Positions 1-9,312 of a DNA stretch of 64,000 bases are shown here, piece by piece. The stretch is from Verrucomicrobiaceae bacterium (GTDB taxonomy: Bacteria; Verrucomicrobiota; Verrucomicrobiia; Verrucomicrobiales; Verrucomicrobiaceae): positions 1,054,001 to 1,118,000 of the forward strand of contig JADJPW010000001.1 in NCBI GenBank assembly GCA_016713035.1, written 5' to 3'. How positions within the stretch are numbered: the first letter of the stretch is position 1; every line of letters begins with the position of its first letter. Both the position numbers and the translations under genes were made by a program. The notes beneath the pieces are model-generated. The model was given only the letters and a program-made list of their open reading frames with translations, did no database searches and was not told the origin of the DNA.

Positions 1-1214
1 CTGTCATTTAGCGCACCCACGGCGATGGTGTAAATCGAGTTCGCATAGCCATCGTAATTGGAATTGTCCTGCGCGGAGCCACCATTACCGCCGGCCCATA
101 GCCAGATGTTGCCTTTGCCACCGCGGCCAGTGGTTGCGGCATTTTGCAGCGCGGCTTTCACCAGCGGACCAGCGTCATTAAGATCGCTCCCATCATCTGC
201 GGGGCCCCAGGAGTTGCTGTAGAGATGGATGATGTCATTCCTCCAAGTAATAGCCTCCGCCTCTTGGGCATCGCTCACACTGCCAGCGATGAGACGCAGC
301 CCGACCAGCGTGGCCTGCGGCGCAGCACCAGAGACGCCCGCGCCATTGTTGCCACGCGCACCGGCCACACCAGCGCAGGCGGTGCCGTGCGTGTCACTAC
401 TAGGATTGCCTGTGGGATCATTGGGCGTGAGATCATTCCAGTCGTGGTCATTCACCGTATCCGCGTTCGGTGCCAAGTCTGCGTGCGCTACCTCCATGCC
501 ATCATCGACGATGCCGATGCGGATACCATTGCCCTGATAGCTGTCCCAAACGGATGTGACATTCGCGTCGATGCCAGCCACGCCAGGCGACTGCCCCGTG
601 TTGCGCAAATGCCACTGGTAGCCCGGATTTCCAGCCAAGTAGCTAAAGTAGGTATCATTCGGGACGAGCCTGCGCGGGCGAATGCGGGCTAGTTGCGGCT
701 CCGCAGCCAGCACTCCTGGCATCCTGCGTAAGGCATCCAACTGAGTAAGAGCCTCCCCTGCCCCGCGAACGGTCAAAAGGACGTAACCAGGCGCAAAAGT
801 CGGTTTTTCGACCTTCAAACCCCCGACGGCTTTCAGAGCCAACGATGCATCAAAGCCCTCTCCCACTCGCAAGAGCACCTGACGTGTCAAAACACGCCGC
901 GTAGCCTCTGTGCGCGGTTTCCCAGCCTCATAGAGGATCAAATCGTGCGCACCGCCACCTGCTGCCGCTTCTGCCTCACGAGCGAGTTGGCACATTTCAC
1001 CCAGGTTTTTGGCCTGACGAGCCGTGCGGCCTTTTTTCGCTCCCTGAGCCTCTTTGGACTCCAGCTCATCGAGAGCCAAATCGAAACCGCGCACTTTCCC
1101 ACCTTCCTGGATTTCAAACACCCTCCTTGTCTCCGCCGTCCCCTGTGCCAAGACACGACCGGCTGACCCGAAGGTCAGTAAACAGGCCAAAAGCATGCTA
1201 AAACGATTTCTCAT
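1..1214 (-). CDS. Kexin-like subtilase (peptidase S8), 3' end beyond window
   Basis: Secreted serine endopeptidase; 404 codons are visible and the C-terminus runs off the left edge. The start ATG (1214-1212) is followed by a signal peptide of about 24 residues (hydrophobic core LLACLLTFG, cleavage after VLA). Residues 25-185 look like an inhibitory propeptide. The catalytic domain starts near residue 195: Asp237 in GIVDDG, His276 in DTHGTACAG and the oxyanion Asn377 in WAGGNGG are all present. The catalytic Ser would lie off the window. The DDG and HGTACAG forms resemble the furin/kexin (S8B) branch rather than classical subtilisin. A P-domain or sorting signal may follow but cannot be seen. 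It reads away from the RAYT remnant to its right. Confidence 0.9.
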   Translation of the reverse strand, partial: MRNRFSMLLACLLTFGSAGRVLAQGTAETRRVFEIQEGGKVRGFDLALDELESKEAQGAKKGRTARQAKNLGEMCQLAREAEAAAGGGAHDLILYEAGKPRTEATRRVLTRQVLLRVGEGFDASLALKAVGGLKVEKPTFAPGYVLLTVRGAGEALTQLDALRRMPGVLAAEPQLARIRPRRLVPNDTYFSYLAGNPGYQWHLRNTGQSPGVAGIDANVTSVWDSYQGNGIRIGIVDDGMEVAHADLAPNADTVNDHDWNDLTPNDPTGNPSSDTHGTACAGVAGARGNNGAGVSGAAPQATLVGLRLIAGSVSDAQEAEAITWRNDIIHLYSNSWGPADDGSDLNDAGPLVKAALQNAATTGRGGKGNIWLWAGGNGGSAQDNSNYDGYANSIYTIAVGALND

Positions 1215-1419
1215 GAACAGCGATGAGAAAGCTACGAGCGGCCCCAAGTTCAATCAACCCATTTACTCGCAGGCCACGCGGCACTTGATTGCCCGCTAAC
1301 ACCAGCCCATTGCCAAAGCTACGCAGCTCAAGCCCTCGCCCGCAGGTCCGCAGGCAGCCTAGAACCCATATACGCAACAGTATCTTCGACATTTTCCCTG
1401 GCTATTTGTATGGCTATTA

Positions 1420-2035
1420 TCGGTGTCCAAGACTCAGCGATGCGCAGGGCGAGGAGAGGCTGTTTTGGCATCTGCGGGTCCTGTATAGCAAGGTGTTTGT
1501 AGGGCAGTTGCAGGAGGAGTTTGCGGAGCTGAGGAAGCGTGGGGCCAAGGGGCTGGTGCGGTGGAGTTGCTTAAGAGGCGGCTTACGAAGTGGTACAACA
1601 AGCGGCACAAGTGCAAGGGCACGCTGTGGATGGATCGGTTCCGCAGTGTGTTGGTGGAGAGCAAGGGGGACCCATTGCTGGCAATAGGGTGTGCCAGCGC
1701 GGGATCTGCCGGGTTACGGGTAGAGATATGGGTGTGACTGATTGGGTAAAGAGTGGAGCGAGGGAGGTGTATCGGCAGATGTTGTTTACGACGGGGCGAG
1801 AGGTGAAACGGCGGATTAAAAGGCAGTGGCTCGACGTGGAGTTAGCCGCTAGAAGGCGGAGGAGGTTTTGACGCAAAAGGGGCGGCTATCGCTGGGTGAG
1901 CTGGCGCACTCGCGGGTGCGACATTTCACGGAGGTGGGAGGTGATAAGAGCAAAGAGTTCGTGAGCGAGTTTTCTCCTCAGAATCGAGTGTTGTATAGTC
2001 CCTCGCAAATGTGCGGCACTCGGGGGATTCCTCAA
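1420..2035 (+). pseudogene. Decayed REP-associated tyrosine transposase (RAYT, Y1/IS200-like)
   Basis: No single frame spans this stretch, but three frames in succession give the signature blocks of verrucomicrobial RAYTs. Around 1429-1555 there is LSDAQ, a segment ending FWHLRVLY, then EEFAELRKRG. At 1561-1735 there is RRLTKWYNKRHKCKGTLW followed by MDRFRSVLVES. At 1870-2010 there is LGELAHSRVRHFTEVGG and an NRVLYSP tail. The N-terminal HUH block and a catalytic Tyr were not found, so it is truncated as well as frameshifted. RAYTs are single-copy relatives of IS200 transposases that act on dispersed REP palindromes. The 3' end converges on the phosphatase gene at 2044. Confidence 0.75.
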
Positions 2036-2043
2036 TGAACCCT

Positions 2044-2380
2044 TCATGGCCGCAGCTCTTCGATGACTGGCTCTGTCTGCTCGCGCAACAAACGGACAGG
2101 TTCCAGGGTCCATGTATTCAAAATCGTCTGGGATACCCAATACGACGATCTCGCGCTCATGGAGCGATTCTCGGAAATCCTGCCGCAAACGCCGCAGATG
2201 CTCCTGCTCCATGACGAGGACCACATCTGCCCACTCCAGCAGTGCCGCGCTGACTCTCCGCCGGGCAGAGGCACTGGTGCCAGCGGAGCGCACGGTCACA
2301 CGCGGATCATCGCGGTAGAGAGCCTCCGCAGTGGGGCTGCGCCATTGATTGCGTGAGCAGATGAAGAGCAATTTTAGCAT
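2044..2380 (-). pseudogene. Low-molecular-weight phosphotyrosine phosphatase, one-base frameshift
   Basis: Small cytoplasmic phosphatase of the arsenate reductase/LMW-PTP fold. The P-loop is clear near the N-terminus: CSRNQWRS, the family CX5R(S/T) signature, after MLKLLFI. The conserved middle GIPDDFEYMDP follows, and then the frame breaks near 2105-2115. Removing one G restores the usual ending, read as EPVRLLREQTEPVIEELRP and a stop at 2046-2044. Left uncorrected, the ORF runs on to 1886 with unrelated residues. ATG 2380 gives the usual family N-terminus; an alternative ATG at 2404 overlaps the SGNH stop as ATGA, so the two genes may be coupled. The break may be a sequencing error. Confidence 0.75.
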
Positions 2381-2400
2381 GGTCTGAGTGCCTGGGGAGC

Positions 2401-3501
2401 TCATTGATAGCGGGATTTCAGCCAGCAGTAAAAACTGGTGCCGATCTGGGCGTAGCCGGTGGCATTCGGATGCACTCCATTATTGGCCGGATAGCCATCT
2501 ACTGGATCGAGATAGAGCTCTGTGGGCACGAGATGGATGTTCTCTGCCTCGCGACCACCGAGCCGCTCCAGCATGCGGCGGACGAGCCTGTGCTGGATGC
2601 GCTTCCATCCCCAGCGGGTGTATTTGTCTTTGTAATTCGCTTCAAAGGCGACCTGACGCGAGTTTGGCGGGGTGGTCAGGCCTACCGCGAGCACGGCCTG
2701 AGGTGCTGCCTGGCGAAAGGCCGCGAGGAGCTTCTCTGCCTGAGTGAGCACTTCGGTGATTTTGGCATCTGGGGAGTCAGGCGCTGCTCCAAAGCAGTCA
2801 TTGATGCCGAGCAGGAAGGTGACGACATCCGGCGGATGCCCCGAGGCATGCTCTTTGAAATACCGCGTGAGGTCAAAAACGGGCTTCTGAGCTGCATCAG
2901 GGTAAATGAATGGGCTGGTGCTTTTTTTGGCTAGTGGGCCAGCGGTGATGCCCGGTGGCTGCGGCGTGTATTTGGTCAAAAAATCTGCCCATTTCCATCC
3001 TCCATAGCCCTCATGCGCTACGCCTGGTTTTGCAGATGCGGGGATGTGTGTGCCGATCATGCTCCAAGCCGGATTCTCAGGTGTCGAGAGCCAGCGTGCG
3101 AGTTCATTGGGGTAAAGGGTGGCATGTGTCAGGCTATCTCCGAGGATGAGCATCCGCAGTGCCTTCCCCTGCCCTGCATCACGTCGGGAGACACTCAGCT
3201 TGGTGCTGGCACGGGCGAGTTCTGTGCCAGCGGTATCGCGCACGATCACTTCGAGCGGATGCGTGCCGATTTCTGCATCTCCGGGCAGCATGGACCAGCA
3301 GCGCGGCTCTTTTTTACCGACCGCACAGCGGTACTCGAAGCGATACGCCTCGGGTGTCTGGGTGAGGATGATATTGTCATCGTAGATGGATAGCGGCACG
3401 CCAGACACAGCGTGCACCACAGGCGGCAGCGTGAGCTGGAGATCCTCCGCCTGCATGTGAACAGGCAGGAACGTGAGCAGAAAAAAAAGCAGAGGCTTCA
3501 T
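2401..3501 (-). CDS. Secreted SGNH/GDSL-family hydrolase
   Basis: Predicted exported esterase/acetylesterase-like hydrolase of 366 aa. The start at 3501 is chosen because MKPLLFFLLTFLPVHMQA is a typical signal peptide; an in-frame ATG at 3516 would only add five residues. Residues 20-105 form a beta-rich N-terminal extension. Block I (ILGDSLT, Ser123), a Gly in GYGGWKW, block III GIND and block V NNGVHPN are all present. The position three residues before the block V His is Asn rather than the usual Asp, a variant that may be common in related exported SGNH proteins. The substrate is unknown; sulfatase and sugar-enzyme neighbours suggest polysaccharide deacylation. The ATGA overlap at 2401-2404 couples it to the phosphatase. 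Confidence 0.85.
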   Translation of the reverse strand: MKPLLFFLLTFLPVHMQAEDLQLTLPPVVHAVSGVPLSIYDDNIILTQTPEAYRFEYRCAVGKKEPRCWSMLPGDAEIGTHPLEVIVRDTAGTELARASTKLSVSRRDAGQGKALRMLILGDSLTHATLYPNELARWLSTPENPAWSMIGTHIPASAKPGVAHEGYGGWKWADFLTKYTPQPPGITAGPLAKKSTSPFIYPDAAQKPVFDLTRYFKEHASGHPPDVVTFLLGINDCFGAAPDSPDAKITEVLTQAEKLLAAFRQAAPQAVLAVGLTTPPNSRQVAFEANYKDKYTRWGWKRIQHRLVRRMLERLGGREAENIHLVPTELYLDPVDGYPANNGVHPNATGYAQIGTSFYCWLKSRYQ

Positions 3502-3621
3502 GCAAGAGGTACGCATCCTGGGCGGTGGAAATTCTGGCCTTGAGGAACATCGCGCTTGCCAAGGCAGGGGCGCATGGGCTTTGCTCTATCGAAACATCTT
3601 TTCAACTCCTGCGCTGACGGC

Positions 3622-6201
3622 ATGGCTGAACGTTACAAAATCTACGAAAAACTCGGCGCCGGCGGCGTCGGTGCGGTCTTCCGGGCCTACGACAGCCAGC
3701 TCAAGCGCTGGGTGGCCGTGAAGCGCCTCATGTCAGCCACCGAGACGGCAGAGGATAAATCCATCGAAGCCGAGCTACGCCGCGAGGCGGATACCCTGGC
3801 CTCCCTGCGTAATCCGAACGTCGTCACCATCTTTGATGTAGCCAGTGATGCAGAAGGACTCTTCATGGTGATGGAGCTGCTCCAGGGAGAGGACTTGGCC
3901 GATGTGGTGGGCCGTGGTCCCCCTACCCTATGATGACTTCAGGAGCCTGGCCTCGCAGACGCTGGAAGGCCTGCTCGCAGCTCACCAGCACCACATCCTC
4001 CACCGCGACATCAAGCCGGAGAACATCAAGGTCGAGCGCCTCCTGGAGGCCGCATGCAGGCAAAGATCATCGACTTCGGACTCGCCCGTGCAGGGCTGCG
4101 TGCCCGCAAGCAGACGGAGGACCAAGAAGGCACCGTCATGGGCTCCATCTTTTACATGGCGCCAGAGCAGCTCAGCCGCGAGCCCGTGGATGAGCGCACC
4201 GATCTCTACTCCCTGGGCTGTGTCTTCTATGAAGCGCTGAGCGGCAAAAAAGCCTTCGATGGTGAAACGATGAACCAGGTCATCGATAAGCACCTCAATC
4301 ACGACATCATCCCGCTCCACGTCATCGCCCCACATGTGCCGGCATGGCTGGGAGCCTGGTGCATGCGCCTGATGGCTCATAAGCCAGATGATCGTCCTAC
4401 GGTGCGCAGCAGGCCATCGAGGAATTCCGCGCTTGGGAAAAATGCCCGCCATGGTCCCCTACATGCCCTGGATGGGCGTGTTCCCAGCCTACGGCAATCC
4501 AGCGGCCTCCCAGCCCATGACGCGACCGGCCAGATCCCTGGAGTAGCGCCAGATCCGGTCTATTATGAGCCCGTGGCAGAGGCCCAGCCCGTCTATGCCG
4601 AGCCTGTTTACGCAGAGCCCGTGTATGAGGCGCAGTCCTATGTCGAAACAGCGGCCATCACCACGCCACTGGCCCCTGCACCAGCCGCTCCGCGCCCTAC
4701 TACGGCCTCAAGGCCGGTCACACCCGCTCCAGGTCGTCCCGCACGGCCCACTCAGCAGGCGGCATCGTCTGGAGGCAGTAAAAAATGGCTCTTCATCGGT
4801 ATCGGAGCCGCCGCCGCACTCGGCATCGGCTTCTATTTCCTCAAAGGCGGATCTGGCAGTGATTCCTCTGGCCCGAAAGCTCCCTCAGACGCGGGTCCGC
4901 CGCCGAAAGTCTCTTTCCAATTGCCCATCGAACGCTCCTTCCCGCCAGTCGATCGGAATCTGGCGCTCTTCCATGTCGCCACGACAGGGACACTCTCCAA
5001 CCGCAAAGGCTCCGATGGCAAACCATCCACCGCCAACACCAACGATGTCGTCATCGAATGGCGTGATCTGAGCGAGCGCGGCCAGGACAATATTTTCCGT
5101 GCCTCCGGCAATAAGTCAGACTTCGCCCCAAAACTCGTCACCTGGCCCCAGGCCACCAACGGCAGCGGAGGCCCCAAACCTGACCGCAAAGCGCTCGACT
5201 TCCACGCACGCAACGGCAAGCCCACCGCCCTCGCCCTTGTCGATCCGAAAACGGAAGCCAACGCCTTCCCCTTTGGCAAACTCACCGTCCTCGGAGACAG
5301 CGGACTCTGCGCCGTCGCCGTCTGCCAAGCTGATGCTGAAAAACTCCCCATGCGAGTCTTCAGCACCTCCAATGACCAAGGCGACAGTGCCACCATCCGC
5401 ATCGACAAAGACAAAAACTACATCGCCGAGCTCAAGCACGGCAGTGACAGCGCCACTATCACCAGCAAAGACGTCAACGCCACCGTCGCGGGCTTTGTCA
5501 TCCTAACATGGAACGCCAATGGCGACATCGAGCTCCGTGCCCGCGACGCCAATGAAAAAACCTTCTCCGGCACGGCCAAGCTCACCGCGCCTGCCTCACC
5601 CCTGAAAAAGTGCAACCTCGGGGCCACCAGTGAAAGCAGCGCTTCCGCAGATCAATTCAATGGCTACCTGGGAGAGTTCCTGCTCTACGCTGGAGTCCTC
5701 AAAAGCGACCAAATCCAGCTCCTGGACTCACGCATCCGTGATTACTACCTCCAGCGTCCACCACCCGCGCCGCTCAATACCCGACTGAAAACCAAATTAG
5801 CGCAAATCGACCCACGCAAGGCCTGGAAAGTCACTGCAAGCCACAAACCCACCGATGCAGGCCGTGCCATCGACGACAATCAATCCACTCGCTGGAATAG
5901 TGGCACCACCATGCGCGGTGGAGAGTGGTTCAGCATCGAGCTCCCCGTCGAAGCCAACATCGCCGGTATCGCACTCGATTGCCAAGGCAGCAAAGACGAC
6001 TACGCACGCAAGCTGAAGGTGGAAATCTCCCAGGATGGCAAAACCTGGAGCCCGCCTGCTGTCACCCAGGAAAACCGCTCTGCACTGCACGAGATCGTCT
6101 TCTCCAGTCCGCAGAAAGGACGTTTCGTGAAGATCACCCAACTCGGCGCAACCTCCTCCAACTCCTGGAGCCTGCACGAAGTCGTGCTCTTCAAAAAGTA
6201 A
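3622..6201 (+). pseudogene. Transmembrane Ser/Thr protein kinase (PknB-like), frameshifted in kinase domain
   Basis: Hanks-type kinase fused to an extracytoplasmic sensor. ATG 3622 begins MAERYKIYEKLGAGGVGAVF with the ATP Lys34 in VAVK. HRDIKPEN, DFG (IIDFGLA) and MAPEQ all occur, but in different frames. At least five one-base shifts are needed between about 3915 and 4530, most in C or A runs. After them the frame stays open from 4570 to 6201: a Pro-rich linker with VYAEP repeats, one membrane helix (WLFIGIGAAAALGIGFYF, about 4786-4845), a concanavalin/LamG-like domain (about 5000-5760) and a C-terminal F5/8 type C (discoidin) domain (about 5810-6200). The domain order suggests an outside carbohydrate or ligand sensor driving an inside kinase. 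Either decayed or a cluster of sequencing errors; the clean downstream frame favours error. Confidence 0.8.
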
Positions 6202-6219
6202 GCCGCAGCGACTACTTCA

Positions 6220-7764
6220 TCACTTCCCAGTGCCGAACTGCTTCCGGTAAATGCTGTGAAAGGGATTTTCGGGTGCTAGCGGGACCTTCTCATTCACCAG
6301 CATCGGCTGCACACTCTCCCACCAGGCGACATAGGCAGTGGAGAGCTTTTTCACCACATCAGGATGAGCACTGGCGACATCGGTTTTTTGGCCAGGATCA
6401 GCCTGGAGGTCAAAAAGCTGCCAATGGGGCGTGAGCGGCTGTGGACCCGATTTGGCGATGTTTTCACCAGGAGCGGCTTTGGGTGCCTTGGGGGCTCCTT
6501 GGCGCTTCGGAGCCTTGGATTTGGCCTTTGCGGCGTTTTCACCTCCAGCATTGACGAGTTGCCAGCGAGCGGTGCGCACGGAGCAGTTTGTGAATTGGTA
6601 TTTCTGCGGATCAGCATCCTTCGGCCAGCGCCCGACGTGGGTGAAAAGCTCCCGATCCGCCCACTCCGCAGTCGGATTCTCTAGCAGTGGCACGAGGCTG
6701 CGGCCCTCAACTTGGCTGGTGAGCTTCCCTTCGATTTTCGCTCCAGCGAGTGCCGCGAGCGTGGGGAAGAAGTCAATGTGAGCCGTCAGATGCGTCACAG
6801 TAGCTGGATGGAGTGTGCCGGGCCAGCGCCAGAAGCTGCTCGCCTTGATCCCGCCCATCCACGGGCTGCCTTTGCTCGCCCGCAGACCGGCATTGTAGTG
6901 CTTCACACCGGCGGTGCCGCCATTGTCATTGATGAAGATGACGAGCGTGTTTTGCTCGATGCCCCATTCTTTGAGCTTGGCGAGAAGACGCCCGAGGTTC
7001 TCGTCGATGTTATGGATCATGCCATAGAAGTTCGCAGCGGCGTCATCACCAGGGACTTTATCCTTGAATAGGGCCGCATCCTGGGGACGGGCGATGTAGG
7101 GGCCGTGCGGGGCGTTCGTGGCGATATGGCAGTAGAACGGCTTTCCGGCATCTTTTGCGCCCTCGATCCATTTGGCAGCCTGGGCAAAAAACACATCCGT
7201 GCAGTAGCCTCTGGTCTTTTCAAAAGTGCCATTGTGCAGGATCGCAGGATCAAAGTAGGTATTACCCGGCGCATCGCCGCAGGAGCCAGGGTAGGTCTGC
7301 CCGATGCCGCCTGCACCGTGGATGAAGACCTCATCAAAACCACGCCGTCCTGGCTGATACTCCGGCTCGTCACCGAGGTGCCATTTGCCAAAGATCCCCG
7401 TGGTGTAACCACTACCCTGGAGCACCTGCGCCAGCGTCGTCGCCGTGGGAGTGAGTCTTTCCCGCTCTAAAATGGTGTGCGTGATGCCGTTCTTAAATTC
7501 ATGGCGTCCGGTGAGCAGCGCGGATCGAGTCGGCGCACAGGTGGGACTGACGCAAAAGTCCTCAAAGCGCACCCCTTCTGCATGCAAGCGATCGAGATTC
7601 GGCGTTTTTAGGAGGGGATTGCCGTGGCAGGACACATCACCGTAGCCCTGGTCATCGGTCAGCAGGAAGAGGATGTTGGGCCTTTTCCCAGCCAGCCCAG
7701 CGGCTTGGCAGTAAAGAGAGGTGGCAGCTAAAAAGACGATCTGGGCGGCAATACGGAGCTTCAT
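6220..7764 (-). CDS. Type I sulfatase (arylsulfatase A family), exported
   Basis: 514 aa with an N-terminal signal peptide (cleavage near residue 22). Metal-binding DDQG at residues 37-40, the formylglycine site CAPTR with Cys76 followed by SALLTGR, and the later NDNGG metal-site segment are all present, as expected for an active type I sulfatase needing a formylglycine-generating enzyme. The length fits the family (about 450-550). A Lys/Ala/Pro-rich insert lies near residue 405-430 (KAKSKAPKRQGAPKAPKAA). The substrate cannot be told; such enzymes in Verrucomicrobiota commonly desulfate algal or host glycans. It converges on the kinase gene with an 18-bp gap and is probably monocistronic. Confidence 0.93.
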   Translation of the reverse strand: MKLRIAAQIVFLAATSLYCQAAGLAGKRPNILFLLTDDQGYGDVSCHGNPLLKTPNLDRLHAEGVRFEDFCVSPTCAPTRSALLTGRHEFKNGITHTILERERLTPTATTLAQVLQGSGYTTGIFGKWHLGDEPEYQPGRRGFDEVFIHGAGGIGQTYPGSCGDAPGNTYFDPAILHNGTFEKTRGYCTDVFFAQAAKWIEGAKDAGKPFYCHIATNAPHGPYIARPQDAALFKDKVPGDDAAANFYGMIHNIDENLGRLLAKLKEWGIEQNTLVIFINDNGGTAGVKHYNAGLRASKGSPWMGGIKASSFWRWPGTLHPATVTHLTAHIDFFPTLAALAGAKIEGKLTSQVEGRSLVPLLENPTAEWADRELFTHVGRWPKDADPQKYQFTNCSVRTARWQLVNAGGENAAKAKSKAPKRQGAPKAPKAAPGENIAKSGPQPLTPHWQLFDLQADPGQKTDVASAHPDVVKKLSTAYVAWWESVQPMLVNEKVPLAPENPFHSIYRKQFGTGK

Positions 7765-7865
7765 AGGGGATGAGGGAGCCCTTTAAACGGGCCAGCACCA
7801 TGGTCATTGCGACAAACCAGCCCCCATCGCAGGAAAAAAGCCCGCTACAGGCTCGATGCGAAATA

Positions 7866-7955
7866 CCAGGGGGCCGCGGCATGAGCAGGCATGCTGCCGT
7901 TGCTTCCTTCCGGACCTGGCGGGGTTCGCGAGCCTGAACATCCACGGCCCTGGCA
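7866..7955 (-). ncRNA. ffs: Signal recognition particle RNA, small bacterial type (4.5S)
   Basis: On the minus strand the apical domain signature GGTCCGGAAGGAAGCA lies at about 7901-7916, with the GGAA tetraloop and the asymmetric loop that binds Ffh. The two ends pair: the 5' arm CCAGGGCCGTGG (about 7953-7942) matches the 3' arm CCGCGGCCCCCTGG (7879-7866). The predicted length of about 90 nt fits the short bacterial form without an Alu domain. Exact ends are estimated from the pairing. The RNA sits alone in the 367-bp gap between the sulfatase and the coiled-coil gene; no protein gene in that gap looks real. Confidence 0.92.
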
Positions 7956-8131
7956 GCGCCTTCCCTAGGCGGCTTCTGCCCCGGCACAAGCACGATTCCG
8001 GCGGATTCGCCCTGCCTTCATGGCTTTGAAGTGTGAATAACTCGGTCTTCTGAAAAAATTGCTGTTGTCGAAAGCAGCCCTTTCCGATAAAAGATGATTT
8101 AACCCCCTCACCACTCACTCTCGAAACACAC

Positions 8132-9259
8132 ATGGCCTGGAAAATTCTGTCTGCTCTCGCCGCCGTTTGCCTTGCTGGCGCTTCCTTTTTCGCCTGGAAG
8201 AACCAGGAGCGTTTCAAAGCGGAAAAAGAACGTCTCTCTTATACAGAGTCGAACAAAGCCCGCGTGATCGAGCACAAAGCCAAAGCTGAGGAAGCAAAAA
8301 CCAAGATACCTCAAGCTGTCGCAGACACCTCCAAGGAGCTCGAAACCACCAAGGCCCAAGTCGTCGATGCCGCTGCCAAAGCACAGGAGAAAGAGCAAGA
8401 ACTCGCCGCTGTGAAAACCCAGCTCGAAGGCATTTCTAAAGTCGTCGCCGAACTGGACGCCAAGATCAAAGAAGCGGGCGACATCCCTGCCCTGCTAGCC
8501 CAGGTCAAAGACATGGAAGCCAAGAAAAAGGAGGCTGAAGGCAAGCTGGCCAACGAAACGCAGCGCCTCGCCAATGCACAAGAGATCGTCAAGAACCTGC
8601 AAGCCGCCACCAAAGCCGCCGAAGAGCGTGAAGCACGCGGTCGCAAAGGCATCGTGGAACCTGATTTCACCGCCAACGTCCAGCAGCCCTTCAATGAGTG
8701 GGGCTTTGTCGTTCTCAATAAAGGCAATGGCGGCGGCGTATTCGCCAACTCCAACCTGGAAGTGAAACGCGGTAAAGAAGTCATCGCCAAGCTCAAAGTG
8801 CGCAACGTGGAGCAAAACTCCGCCGTCGCCGACATCGTCCCCGGCACCTTCGCAGAAGGCACCCGCATTCACTACGGTGACCTCGTCGTCGCCTCTGCGG
8901 AGCCAGCCCCAGCTGCTGCCAAACCCGCCGCTCCAGGTGCTCCCGCAGCCCCAGGCGCACCTGCTGCTCCTGGCGCTCCAGCTCCCGCCCCTGGTGCACC
9001 TGCCGCCCCATCGGATCCATTTGCCGCAGGTGGCGGCATGGCCCCCGCTGCTCCGGCAGCTCCTGCCTCCGATCCCTTTGGTGCAGCTCCCGCCCCCGCA
9101 GCACCCGCTGGCGGCATGGCCCCTGCAGCGGACCCATTCGGTGCCGCTCCAGCAGCTCCTGCACCTGGCGCAGCACCCGCTGCACCTCCTGCTGGCGGTA
9201 CTCCTGCCGCTCCCAGCACGGCAGACCCCTTTGGCGCAGCTCCTCCTGCGGCTAAATAA
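8132..9259 (+). CDS. Membrane-anchored coiled-coil protein with Ala/Pro tail and DPF motifs
   Basis: 375 aa, function unknown. One N-terminal hydrophobic segment (ILSALAAVCLAGASFFAW) acts as anchor or uncleaved signal. Residues about 25-165 are charged heptad coiled coil. Residues about 175-250 form a small beta domain with W-GFVVLNKG and a GD(L/R)V-type ending, shared with the next gene. The last 120 residues are Ala/Pro/Gly repeats with the motif DPF(G/A)A four times. The next gene has the same architecture without the tail, so the pair are paralogs, 53 bp apart and probably co-transcribed with the lipoprotein gene at 10139. A periplasmic scaffold is a guess. The start at 8132 is the only ATG before the anchor. 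Confidence 0.85.
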   Translation: MAWKILSALAAVCLAGASFFAWKNQERFKAEKERLSYTESNKARVIEHKAKAEEAKTKIPQAVADTSKELETTKAQVVDAAAKAQEKEQELAAVKTQLEGISKVVAELDAKIKEAGDIPALLAQVKDMEAKKKEAEGKLANETQRLANAQEIVKNLQAATKAAEEREARGRKGIVEPDFTANVQQPFNEWGFVVLNKGNGGGVFANSNLEVKRGKEVIAKLKVRNVEQNSAVADIVPGTFAEGTRIHYGDLVVASAEPAPAAAKPAAPGAPAAPGAPAAPGAPAPAPGAPAAPSDPFAAGGGMAPAAPAAPASDPFGAAPAPAAPAGGMAPAADPFGAAPAAPAPGAAPAAPPAGGTPAAPSTADPFGAAPPAAK

Positions 9260-9312
9260 TTCATCCCCCCGCGTCGCTACCTCTTTCGCAATCCCGTTTC
9301 CACGCCTCTCTC

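Noticed and set aside
1198..1392. 64-codon minus-strand frame overlapping the subtilase start
   Set aside because: Different frame from the signal peptide; composition unremarkable and no motif.
8940..9240. Short tandem repeats that could be taken for a CRISPR array or minisatellite
   Set aside because: They are codon-level Ala/Pro/Gly repeats in a coding tail, without equal-length spacers.
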